Source: CAZTPH01 sp031552655
Lineage (GTDB): Bacteria; Pseudomonadota; Gammaproteobacteria; UBA9339
Direction: 5' to 3'
Assembly (NCBI GenBank): GCA_031552655.1
Contig: JAVBML010000001.1
Coordinates: 1-6,553 of the forward strand
Length of the DNA: 6,553 bases
The notes under the pieces are model-generated. The model ran no database searches. It saw nothing but the letters and a program-made list of their open reading frames with translations, and was not told where the DNA came from. The translations under genes were made by a program, and so were the position numbers. Shown here one piece after another: positions 1-6,470 of this stretch. Each line of letters opens with the position of its first letter. The first letter of the stretch is position 1.

Positions 1-86
1 TCTTTAAATCTTTTGGAAATAAGATAATCCCCGCATATCCTTTGATTAAATTTTTTCCGCTGGGTGTAGCCAATGTCAGCGAACAT
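1..86 (-). CDS. SpoIIE-like PP2C-family phosphatase, N-terminal fragment (runs off the window)
   Basis: An open frame begins with ATG at 86 and runs off the left edge after 28 codons, so only the N-terminus is visible (MFADIGYTQRKK..., then a CGD triplet at residues 18-20). From memory, the pattern 'D-V/I-G/A-Y ... CGD' near the N-terminus is typical of the SpoIIE-family serine phosphatases encoded beside PAS-containing [FeFe]-hydrogenase-like proteins in Clostridia; the catalytic domain lies outside the window. The start is 11 bp beyond the hydrogenase stop, on the same strand, so it should be on the same transcript. No Shine-Dalgarno is visible, so translation may depend on coupling to the gene before it. 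If the identification is right, it would act in the cytoplasm as the output of a hydrogenase-based sensor. The position supports the call more than 28 residues can alone; it could be another small regulatory protein. Confidence 0.55.
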   Translation of the reverse strand, partial: MFADIGYTQRKKFNQRICGDYLISKRFK

Positions 87-97
87 AGCTAAATTTA

Positions 98-1807
98 TTA
101 GTTAATTTTTTCCGCATAATCTTCAACGATGGAATTTAATAAAATTTCCGTTTCCGCCATGTGTTCTCCAAGAAGGCTTGCTATCTCCTGTACGGTGGCA
201 ATATTTTTTACGATTACTTCCCGAGCTTTTTCCACAATTTTTTCCTTATCCATTTCAGTTTTAGTAACATCACTGATAATGGCTCCCACTAGTTCTCCTC
301 TTTCTATGCTAAAAATTTTTATGTCATATACCTTAGCCTCAATGAGATAGTGCTCCCGATGTAACTCCAAACCAGTTTCCAGTACTTTTTTAAAAAGATT
401 TGAAAAAGTTATGAATTTATCCAGCATCACATGGTAGATACCACCTTCACGTTCCGCAAATATATCGTAAACATCGTTGCAAAACATCCGCATAAAGGAT
501 TTATTGGATTCAATGATCTCCAGAGACTTATTTACTATAACAATGGCGGAGGACATGGATTTAACCATGGCATTGGCCTTTCTCGTAGCTAACTCTCTGG
601 TGTAGGATACACACATGGCAGGCTCAGCGTCTCCTGCTAGCAAAGCACAGGCCAGTTCTTTGCAGGTGGAATATCCACAGCCTCCACAATTTAACTCTGA
701 AGCCTCCATTCCCTTGCCAATTTTTACCATGGCTTCATTAATTTGATCCGGTGAAAAATTATATTTCTTGATATCAATGGTCGGATAGTGAGCATCTACC
801 CACATGTGACCTTCTCTGGGAATTGTTCTCCTTACCCTAAGATTGGCTAGTATTTCAGAAATGGCCAGCACCTTAGATTTTTTACTACCGAAACATGGCC
901 CATTGATGCATCCTCCTTTGCACGCTAAAGCTTCAATGAAAATTTTTTGGGTTAAATGGTTTCTATCTATATCCCACAGTGCATCTTTTAGGGAACCAAG
1001 GGAACTTAGAGCCATTAAAACCACATCGGAGTTCACCCCTACTCTTCTAATAGTATCGTTCATTCCTCCTTCCAAGGGATAGATAGCTCCTTCGTAGGCC
1101 ATTTCAGGGACAAAACGCAGTTCGGAATTATGTGTTAAATCATTGGTATCAATAAAACTCTCATTAATCCATAAATTTAATTCATCAAAGGTTAGCGCTG
1201 CACTCACTAAGTTTGGATATTGGTCAGCTTCACTTTTTTTAGCAATGCAGGGGCCAATAAATACCACTGCAATATCTTGGTATTGCTTTTTTAACCATGC
1301 AGCATGGGTAATGGCCGGTGAAGCACCGGCCACAATATTATCGACAAAACTGCCGTGGTAGAGTTGAATATAGCGAGTAACTACGGGACAGGCACTGGAT
1401 ATGTATAAACCACTTTTTCCCTCATTTAGGATCGCTGCGGTTTTAATAGAAACCTCCTGGGCTCCCAGGGCAGTTTCGCTAACTGCGAAAAAACCCAGGT
1501 GCTTTAGGAGTAATACCATTTGGGATTCAGAAAAACTATAGACACCACGCCAACTGGGAGCAAGGGAAACCAAAACTTGCTGTGAAGAATTTAGTAGAGA
1601 TTGTACCCTATCTAGATCATTTCTCACTCGCTTAGCATTGGCAGGACAGGTAGTAACGCAGTGGCCGCAAACGACGCATCTATCATTTAATATGGATGCT
1701 CTACCGTGGCAAATTTTGATAGCCTTGGCAGGACATTCCCGGATACACTTATAGCAATCCTGGCATTCATTTTTTAAAGTAAATACGGGGTATTGTTCAT
1801 TTGCCAA
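98..1807 (-). CDS. [FeFe]-hydrogenase-like protein with 2[4Fe-4S], Fes and PAS domains (putative sensory hydrogenase, group C/D type)
   Basis: From the TTG start this is 569 aa. Residues 15-54 hold two [4Fe-4S] ferredoxin motifs (C15/C18/C21/C25 and C44/C47/C50/C54). The hydrogenase H-domain follows: L1 is SSACP (C140), L2 GPCIAKK (C187), L3 ALACKGGC (C296, C300), so all four H-cluster cysteines are present. The cysteine that normally precedes C140 and relays protons is Ala139, as described for putative sensory group D enzymes such as the Thermoanaerobacter mathranii protein. L2 has Gly where catalytic enzymes have Met. A Fes-type four-cysteine domain follows (C374, C377, C382, C399), then a PAS domain (about 419-520) and a helical, possibly coiled-coil tail. 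No signal peptide or membrane segment is seen. I infer an H2/redox sensor signalling through PAS and a partner phosphatase, with low or no bulk hydrogenase activity. An upstream ATG at 1870 would add 21 unconserved-looking residues inside the preceding gene. Confidence 0.9.
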   Translation of the reverse strand: MANEQYPVFTLKNECQDCYKCIRECPAKAIKICHGRASILNDRCVVCGHCVTTCPANAKRVRNDLDRVQSLLNSSQQVLVSLAPSWRGVYSFSESQMVLLLKHLGFFAVSETALGAQEVSIKTAAILNEGKSGLYISSACPVVTRYIQLYHGSFVDNIVAGASPAITHAAWLKKQYQDIAVVFIGPCIAKKSEADQYPNLVSAALTFDELNLWINESFIDTNDLTHNSELRFVPEMAYEGAIYPLEGGMNDTIRRVGVNSDVVLMALSSLGSLKDALWDIDRNHLTQKIFIEALACKGGCINGPCFGSKKSKVLAISEILANLRVRRTIPREGHMWVDAHYPTIDIKKYNFSPDQINEAMVKIGKGMEASELNCGGCGYSTCKELACALLAGDAEPAMCVSYTRELATRKANAMVKSMSSAIVIVNKSLEIIESNKSFMRMFCNDVYDIFAEREGGIYHVMLDKFITFSNLFKKVLETGLELHREHYLIEAKVYDIKIFSIERGELVGAIISDVTKTEMDKEKIVEKAREVIVKNIATVQEIASLLGEHMAETEILLNSIVEDYAEKIN

Positions 1808-2039
1808 AATTTTGCTCCAAAATTTGTTTGAGCCCATCGCTGTCCACATTGTGATAAGGGTAATCATCAATTACTATGCTAGGTCCCTGGGCACAGTTAC
1901 CGTCACATCGTGATCCAGTAAATTCTATCTTAGCGTCCAAACTATGCTCCTTGAGATACTCCTCTATCAATTCCAAATGGTGAGCATTACCTCTAATAAA
2001 ACAGGCACTGCCCATGCAAATTTTTATTCTACGTTTCAT
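1797..2039 (-). CDS. Small [2Fe-2S] ferredoxin, thioredoxin-like (NuoE/HndA C-terminal type)
   Basis: This 80-aa protein has four cysteines, C8, C13, C45 and C49 (CX4C then CX3C). That is the [2Fe-2S] pattern of the thioredoxin-like ferredoxin fold in NuoE and in the HndA/HydC subunits of bifurcating hydrogenases. It is a single-domain version without the helical N-terminal half of NuoE, and has no signal peptide. It would act as a soluble one-electron carrier or docking domain. It lies between rex and the hydrogenase gene, overlapping each by 11 bp, so the three are probably translationally coupled. Only a weak AAGG 10 nt before the ATG could serve as ribosome binding site. Small ferredoxins of this type are common partners of PAS-containing [FeFe]-hydrogenases in Clostridia, so I infer electron exchange with the neighbouring protein. 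The family call is firm; the partner is inference. Confidence 0.88.
   Translation of the reverse strand: MKRRIKICMGSACFIRGNAHHLELIEEYLKEHSLDAKIEFTGSRCDGNCAQGPSIVIDDYPYHNVDSDGLKQILEQNFGK
1815..1818 (-). promoter_or_regulatory. Ribosome binding site (GGAG) selecting a TTG start for the hydrogenase gene
   Basis: On the minus strand GGAG lies 7 nt before the TTG at 1807, inside the last codons of the ferredoxin gene. It is the only strong Shine-Dalgarno I find in the operon. The resulting protein starts MANEQYPVFTLK, just before the first ferredoxin cysteine, which is the usual layout for this family. The ATG at 1870 has no comparable site and would overlap the ferredoxin gene by 74 bp instead of 11 bp. 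Confidence 0.7.
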
Positions 2040-2670
2040 AGGATCTCAACCTTGTACTATGGTTAATGGTAAATTGTAAGAAATTACCCGCTAAATTTTC
2101 ATTCCAAACTTGAATCGTTGCAGGTACTCGCAGAATGCACGGTGTAAAATTCCAGATATATTTAATTCCCGCATTAATAAGCACACTAGTGGTTTCCTGG
2201 GCATAGGCATTGGGCACACTGAGAATAACTATCTCCACTTTCAAACGTACGGCCAAATCAGCTAATTTATTGGGATGAAAAATCTCTAGCTCATTAACTT
2301 TAATTCCAATCTTTAGGGGATCAGTATCAAAAAGGGCCAAAATATTTAAACCATAGTTCTTAAAATTATCATACTTCGCTAATGCTGATCCTAGATTACC
2401 AGCACCCACGATGAAAGCATTTTTAATTTTTCCAAAATCCAAGGCTTCTTCGATGGAAGTTTTTAAACTTTTAACCTCATATCCTACTCTGCGGCGACCG
2501 ATATTATTGAGTAGCTTCAAATCCTTTCTCACCTGGGAGTCATCAATATTCAATAGATCGGCAATGAGGGCACTGGAAATCACCTTCGTACCTCTAATCT
2601 CATAGTCGGCTAATATGCAATGGTAGAGAGTTAGGCGATTAATAACACGGTCTGTAATGGAATTTTTCAT
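2029..2670 (-). CDS. rex: Redox-sensing transcriptional repressor Rex
   Basis: At 213 aa the length is normal for Rex. Residues about 10-75 form the winged-helix DNA-binding domain, with the family signature around QVRKDL (46-51) followed by GRRRVGYEV (58-66). Residues from about 83 are a Rossmann NAD(H) domain with the glycine loop GAGNLG (89-94) and an acidic residue at the end of the second strand (FDTDP, 114-118). The C-terminal part keeps the VPNAYAQE, AGIKYIWNF and VP motifs that build the dimer interface and nicotinamide pocket. Rex dimers bind TTGTGA-N6-TCACAA-like operators when NADH/NAD+ is low and release them when NADH rises. The gene starts 20 bp after adhE and overlaps the ferredoxin gene by 11 bp. 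A perfect operator lies ahead of adhE, so autoregulation through the operon promoter is likely. No Shine-Dalgarno precedes its ATG. Confidence 0.96.
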   Translation of the reverse strand: MKNSITDRVINRLTLYHCILADYEIRGTKVISSALIADLLNIDDSQVRKDLKLLNNIGRRRVGYEVKSLKTSIEEALDFGKIKNAFIVGAGNLGSALAKYDNFKNYGLNILALFDTDPLKIGIKVNELEIFHPNKLADLAVRLKVEIVILSVPNAYAQETTSVLINAGIKYIWNFTPCILRVPATIQVWNENLAGNFLQFTINHSTRLRSYET

Positions 2671-2690
2671 AGACTAAGTAAATATTATTT

Positions 2691-5318
2691 TTATAGTTTC
2701 CCATAGTAAGCATGGGTGTAGATCTCTTTTATTTCATCAATCAAAGGATAAACCGGGTTAGATACGGTACATTGGTCATCAAATGCCTGCATTGCCAATT
2801 CGTCCAATTTGGGGAAAAATATCTCCTCACTGATTCCCATATCCTTAATTGAAAGCGGAATATCTAACTCTTTTTTCAAATTTACTATGGCATCCAATAG
2901 AGATTGCAATTTTTCATCGTCATTTTTTCCAACCAACTTTAATTGGTGAGCAATTTGCCCATACTTAACTTTAACATTGGGAAATTTATACTGGGGAAAA
3001 ATTGCCTGCTTAGTTGGTTTATCGGTAGCGTTATATTTAATAATTTGATGAAGTAATAGAGCATTGGCAATGCCATGAGGTAAGTTGAATGCTGCTCCCA
3101 GCTTATGAGCCATGGAATGACAAAGTCCCAGAAAGGAGTTAGCAAATGCCATACCCGCGATGGTTCCTGCATAGTGCATCTTTTCCCTAGCCAAGGGATC
3201 TTTGGCTCCATGGTGATAGGATTTTGGCAGGTATTTAAATACTAGTTTTATCGCTTCCAGGGCATTAGAATTGGTAAAATTAGTAGCCATGGTAGAAACA
3301 TAAGCCTCAACAGCATGCACTAAAACATCAAAGCCGGAGGCGGCAGTTAGTCCCCGGGGCATGGAATCAACAAAATTTGGATCCACTATGGCCATGTGGG
3401 GAGTCAAAGCGTAATCGGCTATGGCATATTTTATATGGGTTTCATCGTCAGTTATAATGGCAAATGGAGTTACCTCGCTGCCTGTTCCCGAAGTAGTGGG
3501 AATGGCTACCATGGTAGCTTTTTTGCCCAATTCGGGTAAGCCACAGATTCTCTTTCTAATATCCATAAACCTTAGGGAGATATCAGAAAAATTAACCTCT
3601 GGACGCTCATACATCAGCCAAATTATTTTAGCTGCATCCATGGGTGAACCCCCACCAAAGGCAATGATAACATCGGGCTCATAGGCTCTAATAATAGTCA
3701 AAGCTTCGTTGATTGTTTTCGTAGTGGGGTCCGGTTGCACATCGAAAAATATTTGGTAATCGATGCTAATTTTATCTAGCACTTTGGTTATGCTATAAAT
3801 ACCTCCCGAATTAAATAGATAGCGATCCGTAATAATAAATGCTCTTTTTTTACCTTTAAGTTCTAAAAGAGCCAGGTCAACAGCTCCTCGCTTAAAATAA
3901 ATTTTAGGTGGAACTTTGAACCACAGCATATTTTCTCTCCTTTCGGCGACGGTTTTGTAGTTAAGTAGATGCTTTACGCCAACGTTTTCACTAACTGAAT
4001 TTCCTCCCCAGGAGCCACAGCCTAGGGTTAGCGAAGGTTCTAAACGAAAATTATAGAGATCCCCAATGCCACCCTGGGAAGCCGGTGAGTTAATCAATAA
4101 CCTTCCCGTCGGCAATTTAATGGAAAAATAATTAATGCGTTCGGCACTGCGATCGTCGGTATATAGTACCGATGTATGCCCTGCACCACCCTGCATAACT
4201 AGTCCATGGGCCATATCTACCGCTTCATAGAAATCTCGCGCTCTATACATAGCTAAAAGCGGCGAGAGTTTTTCATGGGAAAAGGGATCTTTGATATCAA
4301 TTTCCTTTCTTTCACTAATTAATATTTTTACAGATCCAGCAATTTTTAAGCCAGCCAAGGCGCCAATGGCGCTTGCTTTCTGGCCCACAATCTTGGGATT
4401 AATTTCTCCCCCGGCGGTCAGAATTATTTTTGCTACCTTGGCAGATTCACTTTTATTTAGCAAATAAGCTCCGCGACGCACTAGCTCTTCCTTAAGATTT
4501 TCATAGACACTGTCAACTACCACTAGAGATTGCTCCGATGCACATATCATGCCATTATCAAATGTTTTAGAGATTAAAATTGATGAGGCAACCATTTTTA
4601 TATCAGCGGTTTCGTCAACAATCGCGGGAGTATTCCCGGCACCAACTCCCAGAGCTGGTTTGCCCGAGGAATAGGATGCCTTTACCATGGTTGGTCCTCC
4701 GGTAGCTAAAATACAGCGGATATGTCGATGCGTAAGCAAAGCATCGATGAGTTCCATCGACGGTGAATCAATCCAGCCAATGATATTCTGAGGTGCTCCA
4801 GCATCAACGGCGGCTTCTAGAATCAATTTCGCTGCAGCGACGGTGGATTTTTTAGCTCGAGGGTGGGGAGAAAAAATTATGGCATTTCTAGTTTTAAGGG
4901 CGATTAGTGACTTGAATATCACCGTAGAAGTGGGATTGGTTGTTGGAATAATACCGGCAATTACTCCCAGAGGTTCCGCAACTATCTTCGTACCGTTGGT
5001 TACATCCTGGGAAATAATATCACAGGTCTTAGTATCACGGTGCTTATTATAGATGTACTCTGCGGCAAAGTGATTCTTAATAACTTTATCTTCCATAATC
5101 CCCATGGCAGTTTCCTCCTGGGTCATTTTTGCAAGGGAAATACGTGCCCTATCCGCAGCAATGGCAGCAACTTTAAAGATATTGTCTACCTTGCTTTGTG
5201 AAAAGGCAGCAAAAATTTTCTGGGCAGTAACTACCTTAGCAATTAAAGCTTCCAGAGAAGATAAATTATTAACAAAATCCGCTGGCGTGGGGCTGATACT
5301 TTTAGCAATCTTAGTCAT
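2691..5318 (-). CDS. adhE: Bifunctional acetaldehyde-CoA / iron-dependent alcohol dehydrogenase AdhE
   Basis: This full-length 875-aa AdhE reduces acetyl-CoA to acetaldehyde and then to ethanol, oxidising two NADH. Residues about 15-450 are the CoA-acylating aldehyde dehydrogenase domain, with the catalytic Cys259 in FDNGMICASEQS. After a linker (about 450-465) comes the iron-dependent alcohol dehydrogenase domain, with the nucleotide-binding GGGSPMDAAK (555-564) and the expected metal ligands Asp664, His668, His734 and His748. These keep a constant 11-residue offset from the E. coli numbering as I recall it, so the ADH half looks intact. It is cytoplasmic, and family members form spirosome filaments. 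It is the first gene of the operon, with a promoter and Rex operator directly upstream, so transcription should follow the NADH/NAD+ ratio. The ATG is where other AdhE proteins start, but the leader (5319-5353) has no Shine-Dalgarno. No frameshift or missing active-site residue was seen. Confidence 0.97.
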   Translation of the reverse strand: MTKIAKSISPTPADFVNNLSSLEALIAKVVTAQKIFAAFSQSKVDNIFKVAAIAADRARISLAKMTQEETAMGIMEDKVIKNHFAAEYIYNKHRDTKTCDIISQDVTNGTKIVAEPLGVIAGIIPTTNPTSTVIFKSLIALKTRNAIIFSPHPRAKKSTVAAAKLILEAAVDAGAPQNIIGWIDSPSMELIDALLTHRHIRCILATGGPTMVKASYSSGKPALGVGAGNTPAIVDETADIKMVASSILISKTFDNGMICASEQSLVVVDSVYENLKEELVRRGAYLLNKSESAKVAKIILTAGGEINPKIVGQKASAIGALAGLKIAGSVKILISERKEIDIKDPFSHEKLSPLLAMYRARDFYEAVDMAHGLVMQGGAGHTSVLYTDDRSAERINYFSIKLPTGRLLINSPASQGGIGDLYNFRLEPSLTLGCGSWGGNSVSENVGVKHLLNYKTVAERRENMLWFKVPPKIYFKRGAVDLALLELKGKKRAFIITDRYLFNSGGIYSITKVLDKISIDYQIFFDVQPDPTTKTINEALTIIRAYEPDVIIAFGGGSPMDAAKIIWLMYERPEVNFSDISLRFMDIRKRICGLPELGKKATMVAIPTTSGTGSEVTPFAIITDDETHIKYAIADYALTPHMAIVDPNFVDSMPRGLTAASGFDVLVHAVEAYVSTMATNFTNSNALEAIKLVFKYLPKSYHHGAKDPLAREKMHYAGTIAGMAFANSFLGLCHSMAHKLGAAFNLPHGIANALLLHQIIKYNATDKPTKQAIFPQYKFPNVKVKYGQIAHQLKLVGKNDDEKLQSLLDAIVNLKKELDIPLSIKDMGISEEIFFPKLDELAMQAFDDQCTVSNPVYPLIDEIKEIYTHAYYGKL

Positions 5319-5338
5319 ATTTTATTTGATTTATTTAA

Positions 5339-5356
5339 TTGTGATTTTTATCACAA
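5339..5356 (-). promoter_or_regulatory. Rex operator (TTGTGAT-N4-ATCACAA) at the adhE promoter
   Basis: The plus strand reads TTGTGATTTTTATCACAA, a perfect 7-bp inverted repeat around a 4-bp spacer. It matches the TTGTGA-N6-TCACAA core known for Rex in many Gram-positive bacteria. It begins 3 nt after the -10 element of the adhE promoter and covers the likely transcription start, so bound Rex should block RNA polymerase. A rex gene in the same operon supports the assignment. Binding itself is inferred. Confidence 0.88.
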
Positions 5357-5359
5357 AAA

Positions 5360-5387
5360 ATTATGGCGCTATTATTCTAAATGTCAA
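5360..5387 (-). promoter_or_regulatory. Sigma-70 type promoter of the adhE-rex operon
   Basis: On the minus strand a consensus -35 TTGACA (5387-5382) is followed, after 16 bp, by -10 CATAAT (5365-5360), five of six matches to TATAAT. The predicted start near 5353 gives a leader of about 35 nt before the adhE ATG and falls inside the Rex palindrome. Confidence 0.8.
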
Positions 5388-5413
5388 TATAATAATTAAA
5401 CTAATTTATGTAT

Positions 5414-5436
5414 AGCCATAAAATGGCTGATTTTTT
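5414..5436 (+). terminator. Possible small hairpin plus T-run (plus strand)
   Basis: AGCCAT (5414-5419) and ATGGCT (5423-5428) form a 6-bp stem with a 3-nt AAA loop, followed by GA and six T residues (5431-5436) on the plus strand. It has the form of a weak intrinsic terminator, but no plus-strand gene lies upstream. It may stop antisense transcripts leaving the adhE promoter region, or mean nothing. Confidence 0.25.
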
Positions 5437-5470
5437 AAGGCAGTCTTAAGATTAGTTAAAATAAAAATTA

Positions 5471-5488
5471 TTGTGACTAATTTCACTA
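5471..5488. promoter_or_regulatory. Second, imperfect Rex-like operator
   Basis: TTGTGACTAATTTCACTA has a perfect left half (TTGTGA) and a right half with one mismatch (TCACTA against TCACAA), with the same 6-nt central spacing. It lies 132 bp from the perfect site, measured start to start. I find no good promoter directly beside it. It could be an auxiliary site allowing cooperative or looped repression, or a chance match in AT-rich DNA. Confidence 0.42.
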
Positions 5489-5527
5489 TTAAACGCCGGA
5501 AAGTACGTTGATAAAAATTTAAAACAC

Positions 5528-5549
5528 AGCAATTTGATTCAAAATTGCT
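5528..5549. repeat. 8-bp inverted repeat, possible terminator downstream of the dinB remnant
   Basis: AGCAATTT (5528-5535) and AAATTGCT (5542-5549) pair perfectly around a 6-nt loop. Read on the minus strand the hairpin is followed by GTGTTTTAAATTTTT, a broken T-rich tract, so it could end transcription coming from dinB. The stem is AT-rich and weak, so the call is uncertain. Confidence 0.3.
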
Positions 5550-6280
5550 ACTTTCCATTGTAAATAAATTAATCCGTAAGTACCTAACCTTGATGCTACA
5601 GTTTATCCAAATTTTACCCTACCCTTACTTTTTTAATTATTCACGTTTGACTTTCCTATCATTAAATCTAACGCCGAGACCAATTAATCTAATTGCTTTG
5701 CTGCTTCTCCCTAGGCCCGTTTTAAAAAGTTCCCAATAGAGTTTATCATCCAATTCATTACTTATCTTTTCAACTGTGGTTAATTTAAAGTCTTGAAATC
5801 TAATTTTCACAAATTGCTTAGCTATTGGTGGTAAATTAGCTAAACCTGCCAGACGCGCTTTTAGTTTGCTAACTAAGGGAGATACTGCTATCGCCCATTA
5901 CTTTTCACCCTCACCTTGAAGATAGAGATCCCGGGGAAATGTTCTTTCAAGACTAAGCGACTTTCTTAGGGAAAATGGCTTTACTATGCGCTCATCAATG
6001 CCTCGACATAGCTGATAAAATATATACCCCATCTTACCAAATTTACTCCTCAACTGTTCCAATGATAATTTTTGCAGATCTAAGCATGTTTCTATTTGCA
6101 TAGCATGTAGTTTTGCCGCTGTAACTTTACCAACACCAAATATTTTAGTAATAGGCAATTTTTTTACAAAGGAGTCTATGTGATCTGGCGTAATAACATA
6201 TAAGCCATCGGGCTTATGCCATTCGCTGGCAACTTTAGCTAAAAATTTATTGGGAGCAACTCCCGCGGAGGCAGTCGCTG

Positions 6281-6309
6281 CTAGCCAAGGAGAACGAAGT
6301 GTAGGCTAG
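6281..6309. repeat. Stem-loop 1 of the dinB insertion
   Basis: CTAGCC (6281-6286) pairs with GGCTAG (6304-6309), extendable by a G-T wobble (6280/6310). The 17-nt loop is purine-rich (GGAGAACGAAGTG). The left arm overlaps the terminal inverted repeat, so this hairpin and end-to-end pairing are mutually exclusive folds. Confidence 0.55.
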
Positions 6310-6326
6310 TAGTCCGAGGTAGGTGA

Positions 6327-6362
6327 GGGTTTTTAGTAGAGCAAAGCGAGTGCTAAAAATCT
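6327..6362. repeat. Stem-loop 2 of the dinB insertion
   Basis: TTTTTAGTA (6330-6338) pairs with TGCTAAAAA (6351-6359), 9 bp with one G-T wobble, and extends outward to 6327/6362 with more wobble and G-C pairs. The 12-nt loop GAGCAAAGCGAG resembles the purine-rich loop of stem-loop 1. Confidence 0.65.
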
Positions 6363-6363
6363 A

Positions 6364-6442
6364 TACTCAGCGTTAAGTCATAGTAGCGTATTCCCGCTTC
6401 GGGACGGCCGATGCGAATTAACTTGGCGCGTTAAGATGAGTA
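6364..6442. repeat. Stem-loop 3 of the dinB insertion, branched
   Basis: Outer TACTCA (6364-6369) pairs with TGAGTA (6437-6442). Just inside, a TTAA pair (6373-6376 / 6431-6434) belongs to a direct repeat GCGTTAAG found at 6370-6377 and 6428-6435. A distal hairpin TCCCG-CTT-CGGGA (6392-6404) is enclosed by CGTAT/ATGCG. The arrangement looks like a structured RNA arm, though the outer pairing is modest. Confidence 0.45.
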
Positions 6443-6470
6443 CGTTTAGGGGTCACGATGGCCTAAACGT
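6442..6470. repeat. Stem-loop 4 of the dinB insertion
   Basis: ACGTTTAGG (6442-6450) pairs perfectly with CCTAAACGT (6462-6470), 9 bp, with the 11-nt loop GGTCACGATGG. This is the strongest stem in the element. It shares base 6442 with the outer pairing of stem-loop 3, so the two would stack coaxially. Confidence 0.7.

Larger units (their letters stand above)
5319..5636. other. Intergenic regulatory region between dinB remnant and adhE
   Basis: This 318-bp gap is very AT-rich. I can support the adhE promoter, one perfect and one partial Rex-type site, and two small hairpins (each listed separately). Short open frames cross it on the plus strand (for example around 5545-5636), but they have hydrophobic, low-complexity translations with no recognisable motif and look like chance. 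I see no tRNA, riboswitch or further gene. Confidence 0.6.

Noticed and set aside
98..1807. Bulk H2-evolving catalytic [FeFe]-hydrogenase
   Set aside because: The proton-relay cysteine is alanine, the L2 methionine is missing, and a PAS domain with helical tail replaces catalytic subunit partners; a sensory role fits better, though some activity is not excluded.
2939..3211. 90-codon minus-strand ORF inside adhE
   Set aside because: It is a different frame of the conserved AdhE iron-binding region, with no motif or ribosome site of its own.
5104..5415. 103-codon plus-strand ORF crossing the adhE start and promoter
   Set aside because: It is antisense to the adhE N-terminus and the operon promoter. 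Its hydrophobic tail comes from translated AT-rich regulatory DNA.
5545..5739. Small hydrophobic plus-strand ORF of 64 codons
   Set aside because: It lies antisense to the 3' part of the dinB frame and to the AT-rich gap, has no ribosome site, and its composition is what reverse-complemented AT-rich DNA gives.
5898..6158. Stand-alone small protein beginning at a TTG at 6158
   Set aside because: The frame continues upstream with clear Pol IV homology to 6275, so it is an internal fragment of the dinB pseudogene.
6364..6470. Integron attC-like site suggested by GCGTTAAG and CCTAAACG/CGTTTAGG arms
   Set aside because: The arms do not fit the RYYYAAC / GTTRRRY core sites in the right order, and there is no cassette gene or integrase in the window.
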